Source of the DNA: Erpetoichthys calabaricus
Lineage: Eukaryota; Chordata; Cladistia; Polypteriformes; Polypteridae
NCBI RefSeq assembly: GCF_900747795.2
Contig: NC_041404.2
Coordinates: 81,021,450 to 81,085,449, forward strand
DNA length: 64,000 nucleotides
Direction of reading: 5' to 3'
The position numbers and the translations under genes are program-made. Below, piece after piece: positions 52,009-61,725 of this stretch (position 1 is its first letter; each line of letters opens with the position of its first letter). The notes beneath the pieces are model-generated. The model ran no database searches. It was not told the DNA's origin and saw only the letters and a list, made by a program, of their open reading frames with translations.

Positions 52009-53310
52009 GTTTACTCCTAATTGCTCACAGGATGTTCATTGTGGATAATTTGCAAAGGCATGCACCGGATCTTATATATGGTCGCTCTGATGATGTGTCA
52101 CCTGTCACACAATCACGGAGAATTCTGGGAGCAAATGTTATGGCAATAGCCGCTGCTATTGATTGAAAATGGCAGTGCCCTATGAAAACAAAATGGTATT
52201 ATAGTGGTAACATGGAAAATAATTTTCAACTAATCAAAAACATTTGAAGAGCAAAATAAATGTTTGCATAAGATTCCACAGAAGAAAAAAAACAGAATTG
52301 GTAGAAACCTTCACAAAAAAACTAAAGAACGGCCATTATAACAGCACCTTTATCAATGACCATCACTGTGCACGTTGAGTTACCCATACTGTATGCAACA
52401 TACAGTACAACTGCACACATTTTCTTGTTAAAAATACCCACTACAAAAATAAAACCAAACTGAAAATTACTCACTTGTTTGCTCTTTCCTATTTTCGACA
52501 CTGAAAAATTACAAAAACTGGATTGTAAAGTCAATTGTACTTGGCTGCATTATAAAGATTTTCAAATGAAAGAACTTGAAAAATCTGTTACACCCACATT
52601 GGCAAATCCCAAAGGTAATGCACATACTGTACAGAAATACAGAACAAAATTTACAACTCCCTTTACTGACTTGTTTCTGTCAGATAAGAATACTGATGTG
52701 AAAATTATTTCCTTTTTACTAAAGTAAATTACATTAACATACATAACAAAAATCTGCACTCCACAAACCATTAATGTTTAAACACTTGACTTAAGTTTCT
52801 TTCATTTCAAACATACAGTTTAGTATGCTTACATACTATCAAATGTTTCTAAAAGGGAAGTAAGTAAGCTTTAAACTTCTCACTTTTGCTTTAATTTCAA
52901 AATAGTTTGGGATATTAGCTTGTCAAAGAATACGGTTAATGGTCCTATTTTCAATCACAATAATTAGGCAACTGGTTGTCCGCATTACAGCTGTATGTGT
53001 ATGTTTTTGTTTCTCCTAATGAATTTTGTGCAAGTCTATCAAGGTAGCTCTTGTCACAAAGCCAAGCCTGGAGAGAACACCACTCCATCACACACTGAAC
53101 CAACTGAGGCTGCTCTTCTTGATCCATTCTTGCTGGCATGTGCGGTATCAATTACAATGCCATGTTCAGGGCCACTTCAGTGTTTGGCATAGTCCATTGT
53201 AAGCCTGCACATACACATGATCCACTGATGTCCACCTGTCTGCTTTAAAGAGTCTTTTGTTAACATTTGATACAATTACTAAGTATGTATATTACAGGGA
53301 CTACTGTAAC
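52009..53310. other. Unassigned, downstream of LAGE3
   Basis: AT-rich sequence without recognised genes. Part could be a long 3' UTR of LAGE3 (reverse strand), but no clear polyadenylation signal was identified. Confidence 0.35.
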
Positions 53311-53763
53311 TTATAATTTCATTACTATACATATTTTAAAACTGATGCATTTCTGTAGCAATATTTGGTGTTTCTTATTACACAAAGTCCAAAGTGATAA
53401 CTGGAAGTCATGATCTATTGCAAATCCACTAGTGTGTTGTACAACGTAAGCATAACCACTGTAAATTTCGACTGCACATACTATGCAGTAGCACCCCAAG
53501 CACCAAAACCCCTTTAAACTGCTTCTACACAATGTCAGGTTGCAATTGTTTTTCCATGAATGAATCCAGCCGTTGCAAGGGTCATTCTTTTTTTTTTCTT
53601 TCTCATGCATAGTTTCACCATGAGTCTCTAATACAGCATGCAAATTCAAATTACTCTGAAGGAAAATAAAATAAGGGTACACAACAGAAATGCATGCTGT
53701 AGAATATGTAGATAAAATTAAAATCATATGCAGTATGTAATTATTTCCATTAAAAAAAAATTA
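53311..53763 (-). other. lage3: LAGE3 3' UTR region
   Basis: Sequence following the LAGE3 stop on the - strand. A 138-codon frame here has no family resemblance and is treated as chance. The UTR end is not defined because no AATAAA is seen on this strand nearby. Confidence 0.4.
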
Positions 53764-53887
53764 TTATTTTAATCCAGAGACTGAAGGAGGGCCAAAAGCT
53801 TCCATGGTTTCCAATACAAGAGCCAAGTGATCCAGGAAGGAGCTGACTGAAACACGCAGGATTCGAGCTTCATCTGCCATCCATGAC
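53764..53887 (-). CDS. lage3: LAGE3 exon 3
   Basis: The acceptor is TTTTTAATCCAG. The exon encodes SWMADEARILRVSVSSFLDH then LALVLETMEAFGPPSVSGLK and stops with TAA at 53766-53764. The FLD-LALV-ETM helix is the signature of the family and its dimer interface. Confidence 0.92.
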
Positions 53888-56800
53888 CTGGATTAAAAAT
53901 AAAGAAACAAACAAAAAATTGTTGGCAATACAACAAAGAATGATGTTAATTAAGGCATTGTGGAAGCAAATTTAAATGAAAAAAGACAAAATGTGTAACA
54001 AATGCACATCTATATACTGTGTATTTGCCCTTTACTATGCAGTCAGCACATGTATGAATGGAAAAAGCTGGACAGTAGAAAAACATGACATTATAATGAC
54101 AGAAGTGTATTAGCTATAGCACTGGCCACTAAACCACAATCTGATGGTTCCTTCGTTGTCTCTGACTCACTGTGTGACTCTGAGCAAGACGCCTAACCTG
54201 CCTGGTCTTTAACTCAGTGTTGCTATTGTTTATAATGGCAGTGGGTACAGCGGATCACAGCTTCAATGACTGTGTTTGACTCTCTGCTCACCCTGGCCAT
54301 TACATTCAGCAAGGTGGAAAACCCCCCAAAAGACTCTATTTGTATCCCTATGGGAGACCCCTCTCCCTCAGCACTAACGATCATGTGTGTTTCACAGAAA
54401 GGGGGGGGTTAAAATGGGTCATGACACCAGAAAGATTGAGAAACACTGCTCCGTTAACGGCAGTAGTAATAATAATTAATTGTAAAGTATCTCAATTTTG
54501 TAAGTCATCTTGGGTAACAATGACTTATCTGCAAAATAAATAATTTAAAATATAAAAATTTGTTTGGAATCAAACTACTCACTTTTTAATAATGGCAAAC
54601 TGTAAAGAAATACAATAATGCATCAGAAACAAATGTACGGATTTAGAGATTGTCACAAATTTAATAAGCTAATAAAATGTTTAAAGGTGGTTGATACATA
54701 TTTTTGAAACTCATTTAATGCATATCAAGTTTGTGGGCTTTCCAGAGCAAAACTACCAGATGGATTACTGTAGTAAAAGACACTTCCTACTTTGGCAGGC
54801 TAAAGAAGCCTAACCGTTGCTCCCAAAAAGGTCTACATTCCCATGGCTATCTGAAACAAATACACCAACTGCACGGTTAGATTCCTACATTTACACAAAT
54901 GCTTTTATCCAAAGCGATTAACAACATTTGAGATACAATTGGTTGCTTTTCTTTTGTTTTTCCAATTGGACCACCCACACGGTGTGGGGGCAGTGAAGTG
55001 ACTTGTTCAGGGTCATGCAGTGTTAGTGGTAGGATTTGAACCCACACCCTCAGGGCTTGAAGTCCAAAGCCTTACCCACTGTGCCACACTGCCTAGGTCA
55101 GATAAATTAATGCATTACCCCTTCACTACTTGCGCTGGTGTATTTTGTACAATAATCTGTTATTTTTGTCCAACACTCTTTTAATTGAACCTACTGGCAG
55201 CATCTGCCATCTATCCTCAGCTTGATTCACTACAAGTACAGTGTCGCAGTGGTTTCCCTCCAGTGTACCCCCAGCCGGTTTTATGACTGGATGCACAGTT
55301 TCAAGTTCCACGTGGTGCATTTGGTATACCACATGGGTTCTTACATATGTATGACAACGATGAGATGTTCTTCCTGCAATGACTTTGTCTGCAAAGAACA
55401 TTCAAAAACTGAAGTGAAATGTGATAAATGTGCAAATCCTACATTGGATGAAAGTGTAACCAGTGACGAATGAGCACTGGAGTAATGGATTAGGTTTATT
55501 TTCAGATAGTCCTAGTCTGTGTCATACTATTCAGTTATATGGTATTAAATTACATTAAAAACCATGTACAATTTAAAATTACTGCAATATTGAAGGTGGA
55601 GTGGTGGCTCTGAGGCTAGGGATCTGCGCTGTCAATCGGAATGTTGCAGGTTTGAATCCTGTAAATGCCAAGAGAGACTCTGCTCCGTTGGGACCTTGAG
55701 CAAAGCCCTTAACCTGCAACTGCCGAGCACTTTGAGTAGTGAGAACTGCTATATAAATGTAAAGAATTATTATTATTATTATTACAACCTCACAGCGTGC
55801 ATAAATAGCCATTTTAACACTGGTGCGTAAAGTACACTGTGTGAGTACTTGTGAGAAATGGTGCGAGTAGTTAAGGGATAACAGGCTTGACAGACCATTT
55901 GTATTATTCTTGCATGTAAAATTTTATTCTATTTCAACCACAAGATAACATCATTTTTGATTACTTCCATAACTGTTTTTACCAAGCATTCAGGGATTTA
56001 TGTCACAGTCTGTGACTGAGACCCCCCCACCCCCGTTAACCGCATACAAAATCTGGACAGAAACGCCAAAAAGAATGGAGTTGAATTGAATTAACGTGCT
56101 CAGTTTCGCGGTTCTCTATTCGCAAATCGAACACCCAAAGTGTCGTATCCACTTTCGGGAAGAGCGCACGTGGAGCGTTGAAGGAAGAAGTAGACACCCG
56201 CCTAGCTAGATCTGCCGAATGAACCTAATCAATGGTGACTCTCAGATTTCACAGCCAGTTCGCCCTAACATTTAGTGGACTGTTTAACTAGACATACTGT
56301 AGCAACCCTGGGTCCGAACCCGGGACGGGCACACTCTTCAGACTGCCCTAGGAGAGAAGCCAGTTATAAAGCAGCTGCGCGAGAAAATGGGGCGCACACA
56401 CAGCACTCGGGGAGCACTCCGAACGGGTCCCCCTGCCGTTAATGCTCATCGGCCCGGATTCTTGGCTGCCAGAAAGCCTCGAAGGTGCACCCTGGCCTTG
56501 TGTCGCGTCGTGTCACTCAGCTGCAGGACGGTGTGGTATACGATCGGGTGGCATGTAAGAGAAGTCAAAGGGAGAAAGTAGCTGGGAGGGCAAATATCTG
56601 AGTGGCGTGGCAGAAGTCCGTAACTCTGAAAAAAAAACCTGAAATTTTCGATATGTCTGTACTAGCACATTTAATATTGAGAGCACAGCTTTAAGTCCTT
56701 CACTTACACATTCAGGATGCTGTCCGTCACCGAAACGTGTTTGCTAATGCCACCTTTCCGGGGCTCCGGATCTGGCGATAGCGACCTCTGCGCAATCCAC

Positions 56801-57147
56801 GCCAACTTCTCCGAAGGGAACGGGACAGTCAATTTACTGTCATTTGTCAAGGAATCAGCATACAAACAGCATCTCGTTGACATCCGAGACGCATAGAGAT
56901 TCACTATATAAACGTATTATTGAAACAACTCTGTCTCTATACGCCACTTTAGTTACAGCAATTCATTGCGAATAGGGTTTACTGTGCATCCTTCCTGGTT
57001 AGGTCTGACCTCCCTTCTCATTTAATTTAAATTTAAATCGCGTTTCTCTTGCAAAAGTAAACCTGCCTTGGGATCCTTAAAAATGATTTCCGCAATAAAA
57101 AAAGGATACAACTCCAACCTGTTCGGAAGCTCCGGGGCCCCCGCCAT
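53764..57147 (-). CDS. lage3: EKC/KEOPS complex subunit LAGE3 (PCC1), three exons
   Basis: LAGE3/Pcc1 is the dimerising subunit of the KEOPS/EKC complex, which with OSGEP, TP53RK and TPRKB makes N6-threonylcarbamoyladenosine at tRNA position 37. Three exons join in frame (29+129+124 nt) into 93 residues. These start MAGAPELPNSKLTVPFPSEK and then carry SLSPDPEPRKGGISKHVSV. The second half reads DEARILRVSVSSFLDHLALV and LETMEAFGPP. The aligned human LAGE3 parts are LSVPFPTPLEAEIAHGSLAP and RISVINFLDQLSLVVRTMQR, followed by FGPP. All junctions have GT/AG (donors GTTGGA and GTAAGT). Intron 1 is 282 bp; intron 2 is 2.8 kb and full of repeats. A downstream ATG at 56904 gives another frame-open start, but it lies in intron 1 of this model. 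Confidence 0.9.
54110..54545 (+). repeat. tRNA-SINE remnant split by a short insert
   Basis: CACTGTGTGACTCTGAGCAA then GACGCCTAACCTGCC (54169-54203) is a SINE body. A tail-like TAAGTCATCTTGGGTAACAA with AAATAAATAA follows at 54500-54545. About 230 bp of other sequence lies between. It is in LAGE3 intron 2. Confidence 0.45.
54884..55095 (-). mobile_element. tRNA-derived SINE in LAGE3 intron 2
   Basis: On the - strand: box A GTGGCACAGTGGGTAAGGC, box B GGGTTCAAATCC, then CTGAACAAGTCACTTCACTG, and the tail CGCTTTGGATAAAAGCATTT then GTGTAAATGTAGG. It is a third SINE family in the window and is in the same orientation as LAGE3. Confidence 0.85.
55116..55880 (+). mobile_element. piggyBac-like element, internally deleted
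   Basis: The left end CCCCTTCACTACTTGCGCTG (from about 55117) is mirrored by TGGTGCGAGTAGTTAAGGGA ending at about 55879, giving inverted ends. The frame 55222-55473 ends in MRCSSCNDFVCKEHSKTEVK, then CDKCAN. This C-x2-C-x4-C-x2-H-x6-C-x2-C pattern is like the C-terminal cysteine-rich domain of piggyBac transposases. The catalytic DDD core is missing. A SINE is inserted at about 55597-55785. TTAA target sites are not intact. Confidence 0.6.
55597..55785 (+). mobile_element. tRNA-derived SINE inside the piggyBac-like element
   Basis: GAGTGGTGGCTCTGAGGCTA (box A region), GCAGGTTTGAATCCTG (box B), CCTTGAGCAAAGCCCTTAAC and the tail GCTATATAAATGTAAAGAAT with (TTA)n. The tail resembles that of the short SINE at 14946. 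Confidence 0.82.
55881..56700 (-). other. LAGE3 intron 2, promoter-proximal part
   Basis: CpG-richer than the surroundings (56040-56560) but without a recognised exon. A tRNA-like GGGTCCGAACCCGGG at 56310 is not part of a foldable tRNA. Confidence 0.4.
56708..56836 (-). CDS. lage3: LAGE3 exon 2
   Basis: The acceptor ATGACAG ends at 56837. The exon encodes the last base of Ser10, then KLTVPFPSEKLAWIAQRSLS through to TDSILN and two bases of Val. The donor is GTAAGT. The exon holds the first strand-helix unit of the Pcc1 fold. The acceptor's pyrimidine tract is modest. Confidence 0.88.
57119..57147 (-). CDS. lage3: LAGE3 exon 1 (coding part)
   Basis: The ATG at 57147-57145 sits in CAAGATGGCGGG. 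The exon encodes MAGAPELPN plus two bases of Ser10 and ends at the donor CAG|GTTGGA. I chose this start because the short first exon joins exon 2 in frame and lies directly under the promoter elements. Confidence 0.75.
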
Positions 57148-57151
57148 CTTG
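57140..57151 (-). promoter_or_regulatory. lage3: TISU/YY1-like element over the LAGE3 start codon
   Basis: CAAGATGGCGGG on the - strand matches 11 of 12 positions of the TISU consensus SAASATGGCGGC. TISU couples YY1-dependent transcription to scanning-free initiation on mRNAs with very short 5' UTRs. Confidence 0.7.
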
Positions 57152-57156
57152 GCCCG

Positions 57157-57164
57157 TGACGTCA
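57157..57164 (-). promoter_or_regulatory. lage3: CRE site in the LAGE3 promoter
   Basis: Perfect palindromic TGACGTCA within GTGACGTCACG, ten bases upstream of the ATG. CREB/ATF sites are usual in CpG promoters of housekeeping genes. Its closeness to the ATG implies that transcription starts very near the start codon. Confidence 0.7.
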
Positions 57165-57539
57165 CGTAAACTCGGCGCTAAATTCGAAAGCTCCGATTCC
57201 CCAGTTTTGTGGAACAACGAATATGCAACTGATAAAAAATAAATCACTTTAATTACATCATTGAAAGAACGAGTACGTGTTTGGCTGCTGATCTTCATTA
57301 GCCTGGTCAGTTATAATCCTACGGAGACTTCTTTAATACAAAAGATTTTCTTGTAACATTCAATGAATTTTATAAAGTAGTGAGGGCATTACCACCAGGT
57401 TAACTATATTTAATGAAGGGCCGTATGCAGTTATTTGTTGAAACTGAAAAATTTGAAACTCTTTTATTTATTAGTGGTGTTAATATCCTTAAATATAAAC
57501 GTGCTAACAGATTTATTTGGGTTTTTTTATACACTAGTA

Positions 57540-58273
57540 CAGGGGTCCTCAATCACAGTCCTGGAGGGCTGCAGTGGCTGCAGGTTTTTGTTCTAACCTG
57601 GTTGCTTAATTAGAAAGCAATTCTTGCCCATAATTTAATTTCATGGCTTGTTAATGCTTTTAACACTGCTATGTCAGGTAATTCTCATATCCTAGATTTT
57701 CTTTCCCTTTCTAAGGATATCATCCAAATAATTTGAAGGCTGAAATGGATGAGTAATTCTCAGTCCTTCACTTCCCTTCCAAGTATTTAATTAAATCCAA
57801 TAATGCATGATAAATACACACAGGTGTAAATGGTAACAATTAAAATGGAGAAATGCTGGTCTCTTTTGTCATTTGCATGTTATTGGCAATTCTAAATTGG
57901 CCGTAGTGTGTGCTTGGTGTGTGGGTGTGTTTGTGTGTGTCCTGCGGTGGGTTGGCACCCTGCCCAGGATTGGTTCCTGCCTTGTGCCCTGTGTTGGCTG
58001 GGATTGGCTCCAGCAGACCCCCATGGCCCTGTGTTCGGATTCAGCGGGTTGGAAAATGGATGGATGTTATTGCTAATTAGGAACAATTAAAAACCAATAA
58101 TACAGCTGTTTAAGACTAAAATAAGCAATAAGGGTTCAAAATCTTAATGAGCAAGACCACTAAAGTGAAGCAGAACTGTTACTTGAACAATAAGTGCTTC
58201 TTATTAAGCAATTGGGTTGGAGCAAAAACCTGCAGCCACTGCAGCCCTCCAGGACTGTGATTGAGGACCCCTG
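57540..58273. mobile_element. hAT-type MITE with nested V-SINE
   Basis: Inverted ends CAGGGGTCCTCAATCACAGT (from 57540) and its complement ACTGTGATTGAGGACCCCTG (to 58273) are flanked by an exact 8-bp duplication, CACTAGTA (57532-57539 and 58274-58281), as made by hAT transposases. There is no coding capacity. A truncated V-SINE lies inside. Confidence 0.92.
57886..58063 (+). mobile_element. 5'-truncated V-SINE inside the hAT MITE
   Basis: ATGTTATTG at 57877-57885 and 58064-58072 is the duplication. The copy starts at GCAATTCTAAATTGGCCGTA in the core and ends GGTTGGAAAATGGATGG. Confidence 0.88.
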
Positions 58274-58282
58274 CACTAGTAG

Positions 58283-59490
58283 TAATTCTAGTAAACCTCT
58301 GCTCCTTAGGGACAAGCTAACAGAAATGGGAGTAGATTTATACCTGGTGGCATGGATCGTGGACTATCTTAAAGGCAGACCTCAGTATGTGCGTCTCGGG
58401 AACTGCAGGTCTGACATTGTGGTCAGCAACACAATCCCCGCAGGGGATTGTACTTTCTCCGGTCCTGTTCAGCCTATATACATCGGACTTCCAATACAAC
58501 TCGGAGTCCTGCCACGTGCAAAAGTTCGCTGACGACACTGCTATCATGGGCTGCATCAGGAGTGGGCAGGAGGAGGAGTATAGGAACCTAATCAAGGACT
58601 TTGTTAAATGGTGCGACTCAAACCACCTACACCTGAACACCAGCAAAACCAAAGAGCTGGTGGTGGATTTTAGGAGGACCAGGCCCCTCATGGACCCCGT
58701 GATCATCAGAGGTGACTGTGTGCAGAGGGTGCAGACCTATAAATACCTGGGAGTGCAGATGGATGATAAATTGGACTGGACTGCCAATACTGATGCTCTG
58801 TGCAAGAGAGGACAGAGCTGGCTATACTTCCTTAGAAGGCTGGCGTCCTTCAACATCTGCAATAAGATGCTGCAGATGTTAGATGATTGTGGCGAGCGCC
58901 CTCTTCTATGCAGTGGTGTGCTGGGGAGGCAGCATAAAGAAGAGAGACACCTCAAGCCTGGACAAACTGATGAGGAAGGCAGGCTCTATTGTAGGCACGG
59001 AGCTGGACAGTTTGACATCTGTGGCAGAGCGACGGGCACTGAGCAGGCTCCTGTCAATTATGGAGAATCCACTGCATCCACTAAACAGTATCATCTCCAG
59101 ACAGAGGAGCAGTTTCAGCGACAGACTGCTGTCACTTTCCTGCTCCACTGATAGACTGAAGAGATCGTTCCTCCCCCACACTATATGACTCTTCAATACC
59201 ACCCGGGGGGTAAACGTTAACATTATACAAAGTTATTGTCTGATATACCTGCATTTTTATCACTCTTTAATTTAATATTGTTTTTTATCGGTATACTGCT
59301 GCTGGAGTATGTGAATTTCCCCTTGGGATTAATAAAGTACTGCGGTGGGTTGGCACCCTGCCCAGGATTGTTTCCTGCCTTGTGCCCTGTGTTGGCTGGG
59401 ATTGGCTCCGGCAGACCCCCGTGACCCTGTGTTCGGATTCAGCGGGTTGGAAAATGGATGGATGGATGGATTAATAAAGTATCTATCTAT
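58283..59490 (+). mobile_element. 5'-truncated L2 LINE, little decayed
   Basis: The frames 58194-58532 and 58387-59151 show LTEMGVDLYLVAWIVDYLKG, VQKFADDTAIMGCIRSGQEE (RT box F-ADD) and VQTYKYLGVQMDDKLDWTAN; 58883-59188 shows ASALFYAVVCWGGSIKKRDT. The 3' UTR ends TTTCCCCTTGGGATTAATAA, then AGTA(TCTA)n. Two or three frame changes break it. It is the best preserved L2 copy here. A short V-SINE-tail copy is inserted in its last bases. Confidence 0.9.
59340..59467 (+). mobile_element. Short V-SINE-tail copy in the L2 3' end
   Basis: An exact 14-bp duplication GGATTAATAAAGTA flanks it (59326-59339 and 59468-59481). It begins CTGCGGTGGGTTGGCACCC and ends with the GGATGG repeats. Confidence 0.95.
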
Positions 59491-60340
59491 CTAATTCCAC
59501 TGGGTAAATATTTTTGGAACTCTAAAATGTGAGATCGCTTAGATGTTGCCTTTTTAGTTTTGTATTTCAGGTAGAGTTTGGGAAATGCACTTGATAGTTG
59601 TGCACAACATTCATATAATTTAGCTAAATTTCTTAATATCGAAGACAATGTACGTTTTGTAGTAAAAACTCAGAAACTCAAGTACATTTATTTTATACTA
59701 GTGCCTATTGTATTACATTTTGAAGTAATGTATCTAATTACTTTTATGAGAAAACATTCTACCATGTTTTAATACAATGTAAAGACATTTTTACCAGCTT
59801 TAATCTCAATTTGAAATCTATAAGTTTCTTAATAAATGTAATGACAAATGCAAACTTAGTCATAACGCTCCATCTTTCAGCCCTGCCTGTCCAGTGTTTG
59901 TTCCTGCCTTGCACCCTATGCTAGCTGGGGTATGCTCCAGCAACCTCCTGCCATAACTCTGTTTAAGATCATATGGGTTTGAAAATGACATGACATGACA
60001 TTCCATCTTTCAATTCATATCTATTTAAATTTCAGACTATTCATTGAATCTCTTAAACCTCAGAAAAACAAGAAATGATCAATTCTGTTAATGTCTATAA
60101 TAACCTAATTAACCTTTTCTAATAATCTGTTATAGTGATTTTTGTCATTCTTATTCATATACTTTAAGTATCGCAACCTTACTGTTTCTATTTAATTATT
60201 GTCTTATATTTCATACTGATTGTTACTAACCTCTTTTATTATAAATAAAAAATATTGGAAAAAATTCTTTGTTGTCATAAGGTACTTTACTTTTAACACC
60301 TAGAAAAAAAATTAACAAGCACAGCAACCTAGCAACTTCA
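59491..60340. other. Unassigned AT-rich sequence
   Basis: No gene seen. An old family tail (TTTGTTCCTGCCTTGCACCC near 59899, GGGTATGCTCCAGCAA near 59928) is present at about 59875-59990. Confidence 0.4.
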
Positions 60341-60345
60341 GAGTA

Positions 60346-60421
60346 ATGGATCTACGAACAGTAATTCGAGAGAACATGGAGAATGCACACAAGCAAAAAC
60401 AGGAACTGAAATCTAAGAGGG
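60346..60421 (+). CDS. Possible first coding exon of an unidentified gene
   Basis: The ATG at 60346 opens MDLRTVIRENMENAHKQKQE then LKSKR, plus one base, before a consensus donor GTAAGC at 60422. The peptide is charged and likely helical. I do not recognise the family. A similar second piece lies 300 bp downstream. No acceptor-bounded downstream exon was found in the window, so the gene would continue past 64000. Chance is not excluded. Confidence 0.3.
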
Positions 60422-60686
60422 GTAAGCAGCAGTGTTGTCCTACCAGCAGAATAACCAGCCTATCATTACTTAAAATGTGGGGGTTGTTGCAGCTTCATAG
60501 AAAGCAATAAATGCAATTAGAGCGCTGAGAGAGAGTAACCAACAGTATGTCAAATGCTTCATATATGAAAAGGGTTGATTTTGTCAAGTAAGTGCCACTA
60601 GTGTAATACACTTAAAAATTCATATATGTGTCCTGGGTCTCATATTAATCTTTTTATGTGACCATCTAACATAATTGCCATTTCAG

Positions 60687-60772
60687 AGACCTCACTCATG
60701 ACCATTTGTTGAGAGGAGGCATGGAAGTCAAACAGGAACTGAGATCTCTAATGTCATCCCGGTTTAGAAGAG
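60687..60772 (+). CDS. Possible alternative first exon (duplicate)
   Basis: Acceptor-like CATTTCAG ends at 60686. The ATG at 60721 opens MEVKQELRSLMSSRFRR, plus one base, before the donor GTAAGA. It shares AAACAGGAACTGA-ATCT and the KQEL-S pattern with the piece at 60346. Both end in phase 1. Reading straight from the first piece into this one hits a stop, so they would be alternatives rather than consecutive exons. Confidence 0.25.
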
Positions 60773-61445
60773 GTAAGAAGAATAGACAGCAATCCCCACT
60801 TTAGAAATGTATACATATTAAGAATGGTGGGAGAATTTTAAACTAGCATTGAAAGTGTTGGCCACTTTTATACAATGTTGTATTTCTCTTAGAAAATACT
60901 ATGTTATTCTAAACAAAATTTGAAATTACCTGGGTTATACAGCTGGGCTGCTTCCTTACCTGTCTGTGCTAGACATAAAAATACTAAATGCTACCTTTGT
61001 CAGTTCTTAGTTGGATTACATTTCTTTTCTCAAAGACCTTCCCAACCCCATGTTAAAAGGCATTACTAGATGTCCATACTGCTTTAACATTGACTTCCAT
61101 GTTCTCACTTGGACTAATTCCTTTAGCTCTTTGCCTACTTCAGGTTGCTTCCGTCCACTCACAAAGCTCTGAAACCTTGATTAGTGTGACAACAAACAAA
61201 TGGTCCTGTTCACATTAGGATAACATGCACAACTGGTTCTGAATACCAAATTATTATCTTGATTTACAGTGGCTGCTACCTCAGAGTTCCACCCATACTG
61301 TTTCTGTCACATTTCACACCGGGAATTTTTCGGTACTCCAATCTTCTCAGAAGCCCCCAAAAATGAGCGTTTTACATTATTTGGTGACTGACAATTGGCT
61401 CAGGAATAAAATGTGTGTGAGCCCGTGCTATTATAGGCTGGTATC
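60773..61445. other. Unassigned sequence
   Basis: No feature recognised. Confidence 0.35.
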
Positions 61446-61449
61446 TATT

Positions 61450-61725
61450 TGAATTTTTTTTTGATTTGATACACTTCATTAATTCCCAAGGGGAATTTCT
61501 CTTTTCGCATGACCTTTGAGGATCAGGGTGTAAGGTTATGTTAGGGTTAGGGTAAGCCAATGTACAGCACCCGTGAAGCAATTTTCAAATTAAGGGCCTT
61601 GCTCAAGAGCCCAACAGAATAGGAACCCTTCTGACAGTAACATGATTTGAACCAGCAACATTCCAAATAGCAGCACAGATCCTTAACTTCAGAGCCAGAG
61701 GTTAACAGTTGGGTCCTTCTTTAAT
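61450..61725 (-). mobile_element. tRNA-SINE with an L2-like 3' tail
   Basis: On the - strand: GCTGGTTCAAATCATGTTAC (box B), TTGAGCAAGGCCCTTAATTT, and the tail AATTCCCCTTGGGAATTAAT then GAAGTGTATCAAATC. The tail closely follows the 3' end of the L2 LINEs in this window (TTTCCCCTTGGGATTAATAA). Confidence 0.75.

Noticed and set aside
53311-53727. 138-codon reverse-strand frame downstream of LAGE3
   Set aside because: No family resemblance, AT-rich composition, and it lies in the presumed LAGE3 3' UTR.
55222-55473. A host zinc-finger gene
   Set aside because: The cysteine pattern is typical of a piggyBac transposase tail, and the frame lies between inverted ends with no exon context.
56300-56350. 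tRNA-like B box GGGTCCGAACCCGGG
   Set aside because: No matching acceptor stem, anticodon arm or A box at the proper spacing on either strand.
56704-56904. LAGE3 starting at the ATG at 56904 in a single larger exon
   Set aside because: It adds an unconserved leader. The spliced 29-nt exon 1 joins in exact frame and sits under CRE and TISU elements. It remains a possible alternative transcript.
61543-61556. Interstitial telomere-like GTTAGGGTTAGGG
   Set aside because: Only about two units, within a SINE region. Too short to mean a telomeric relic.
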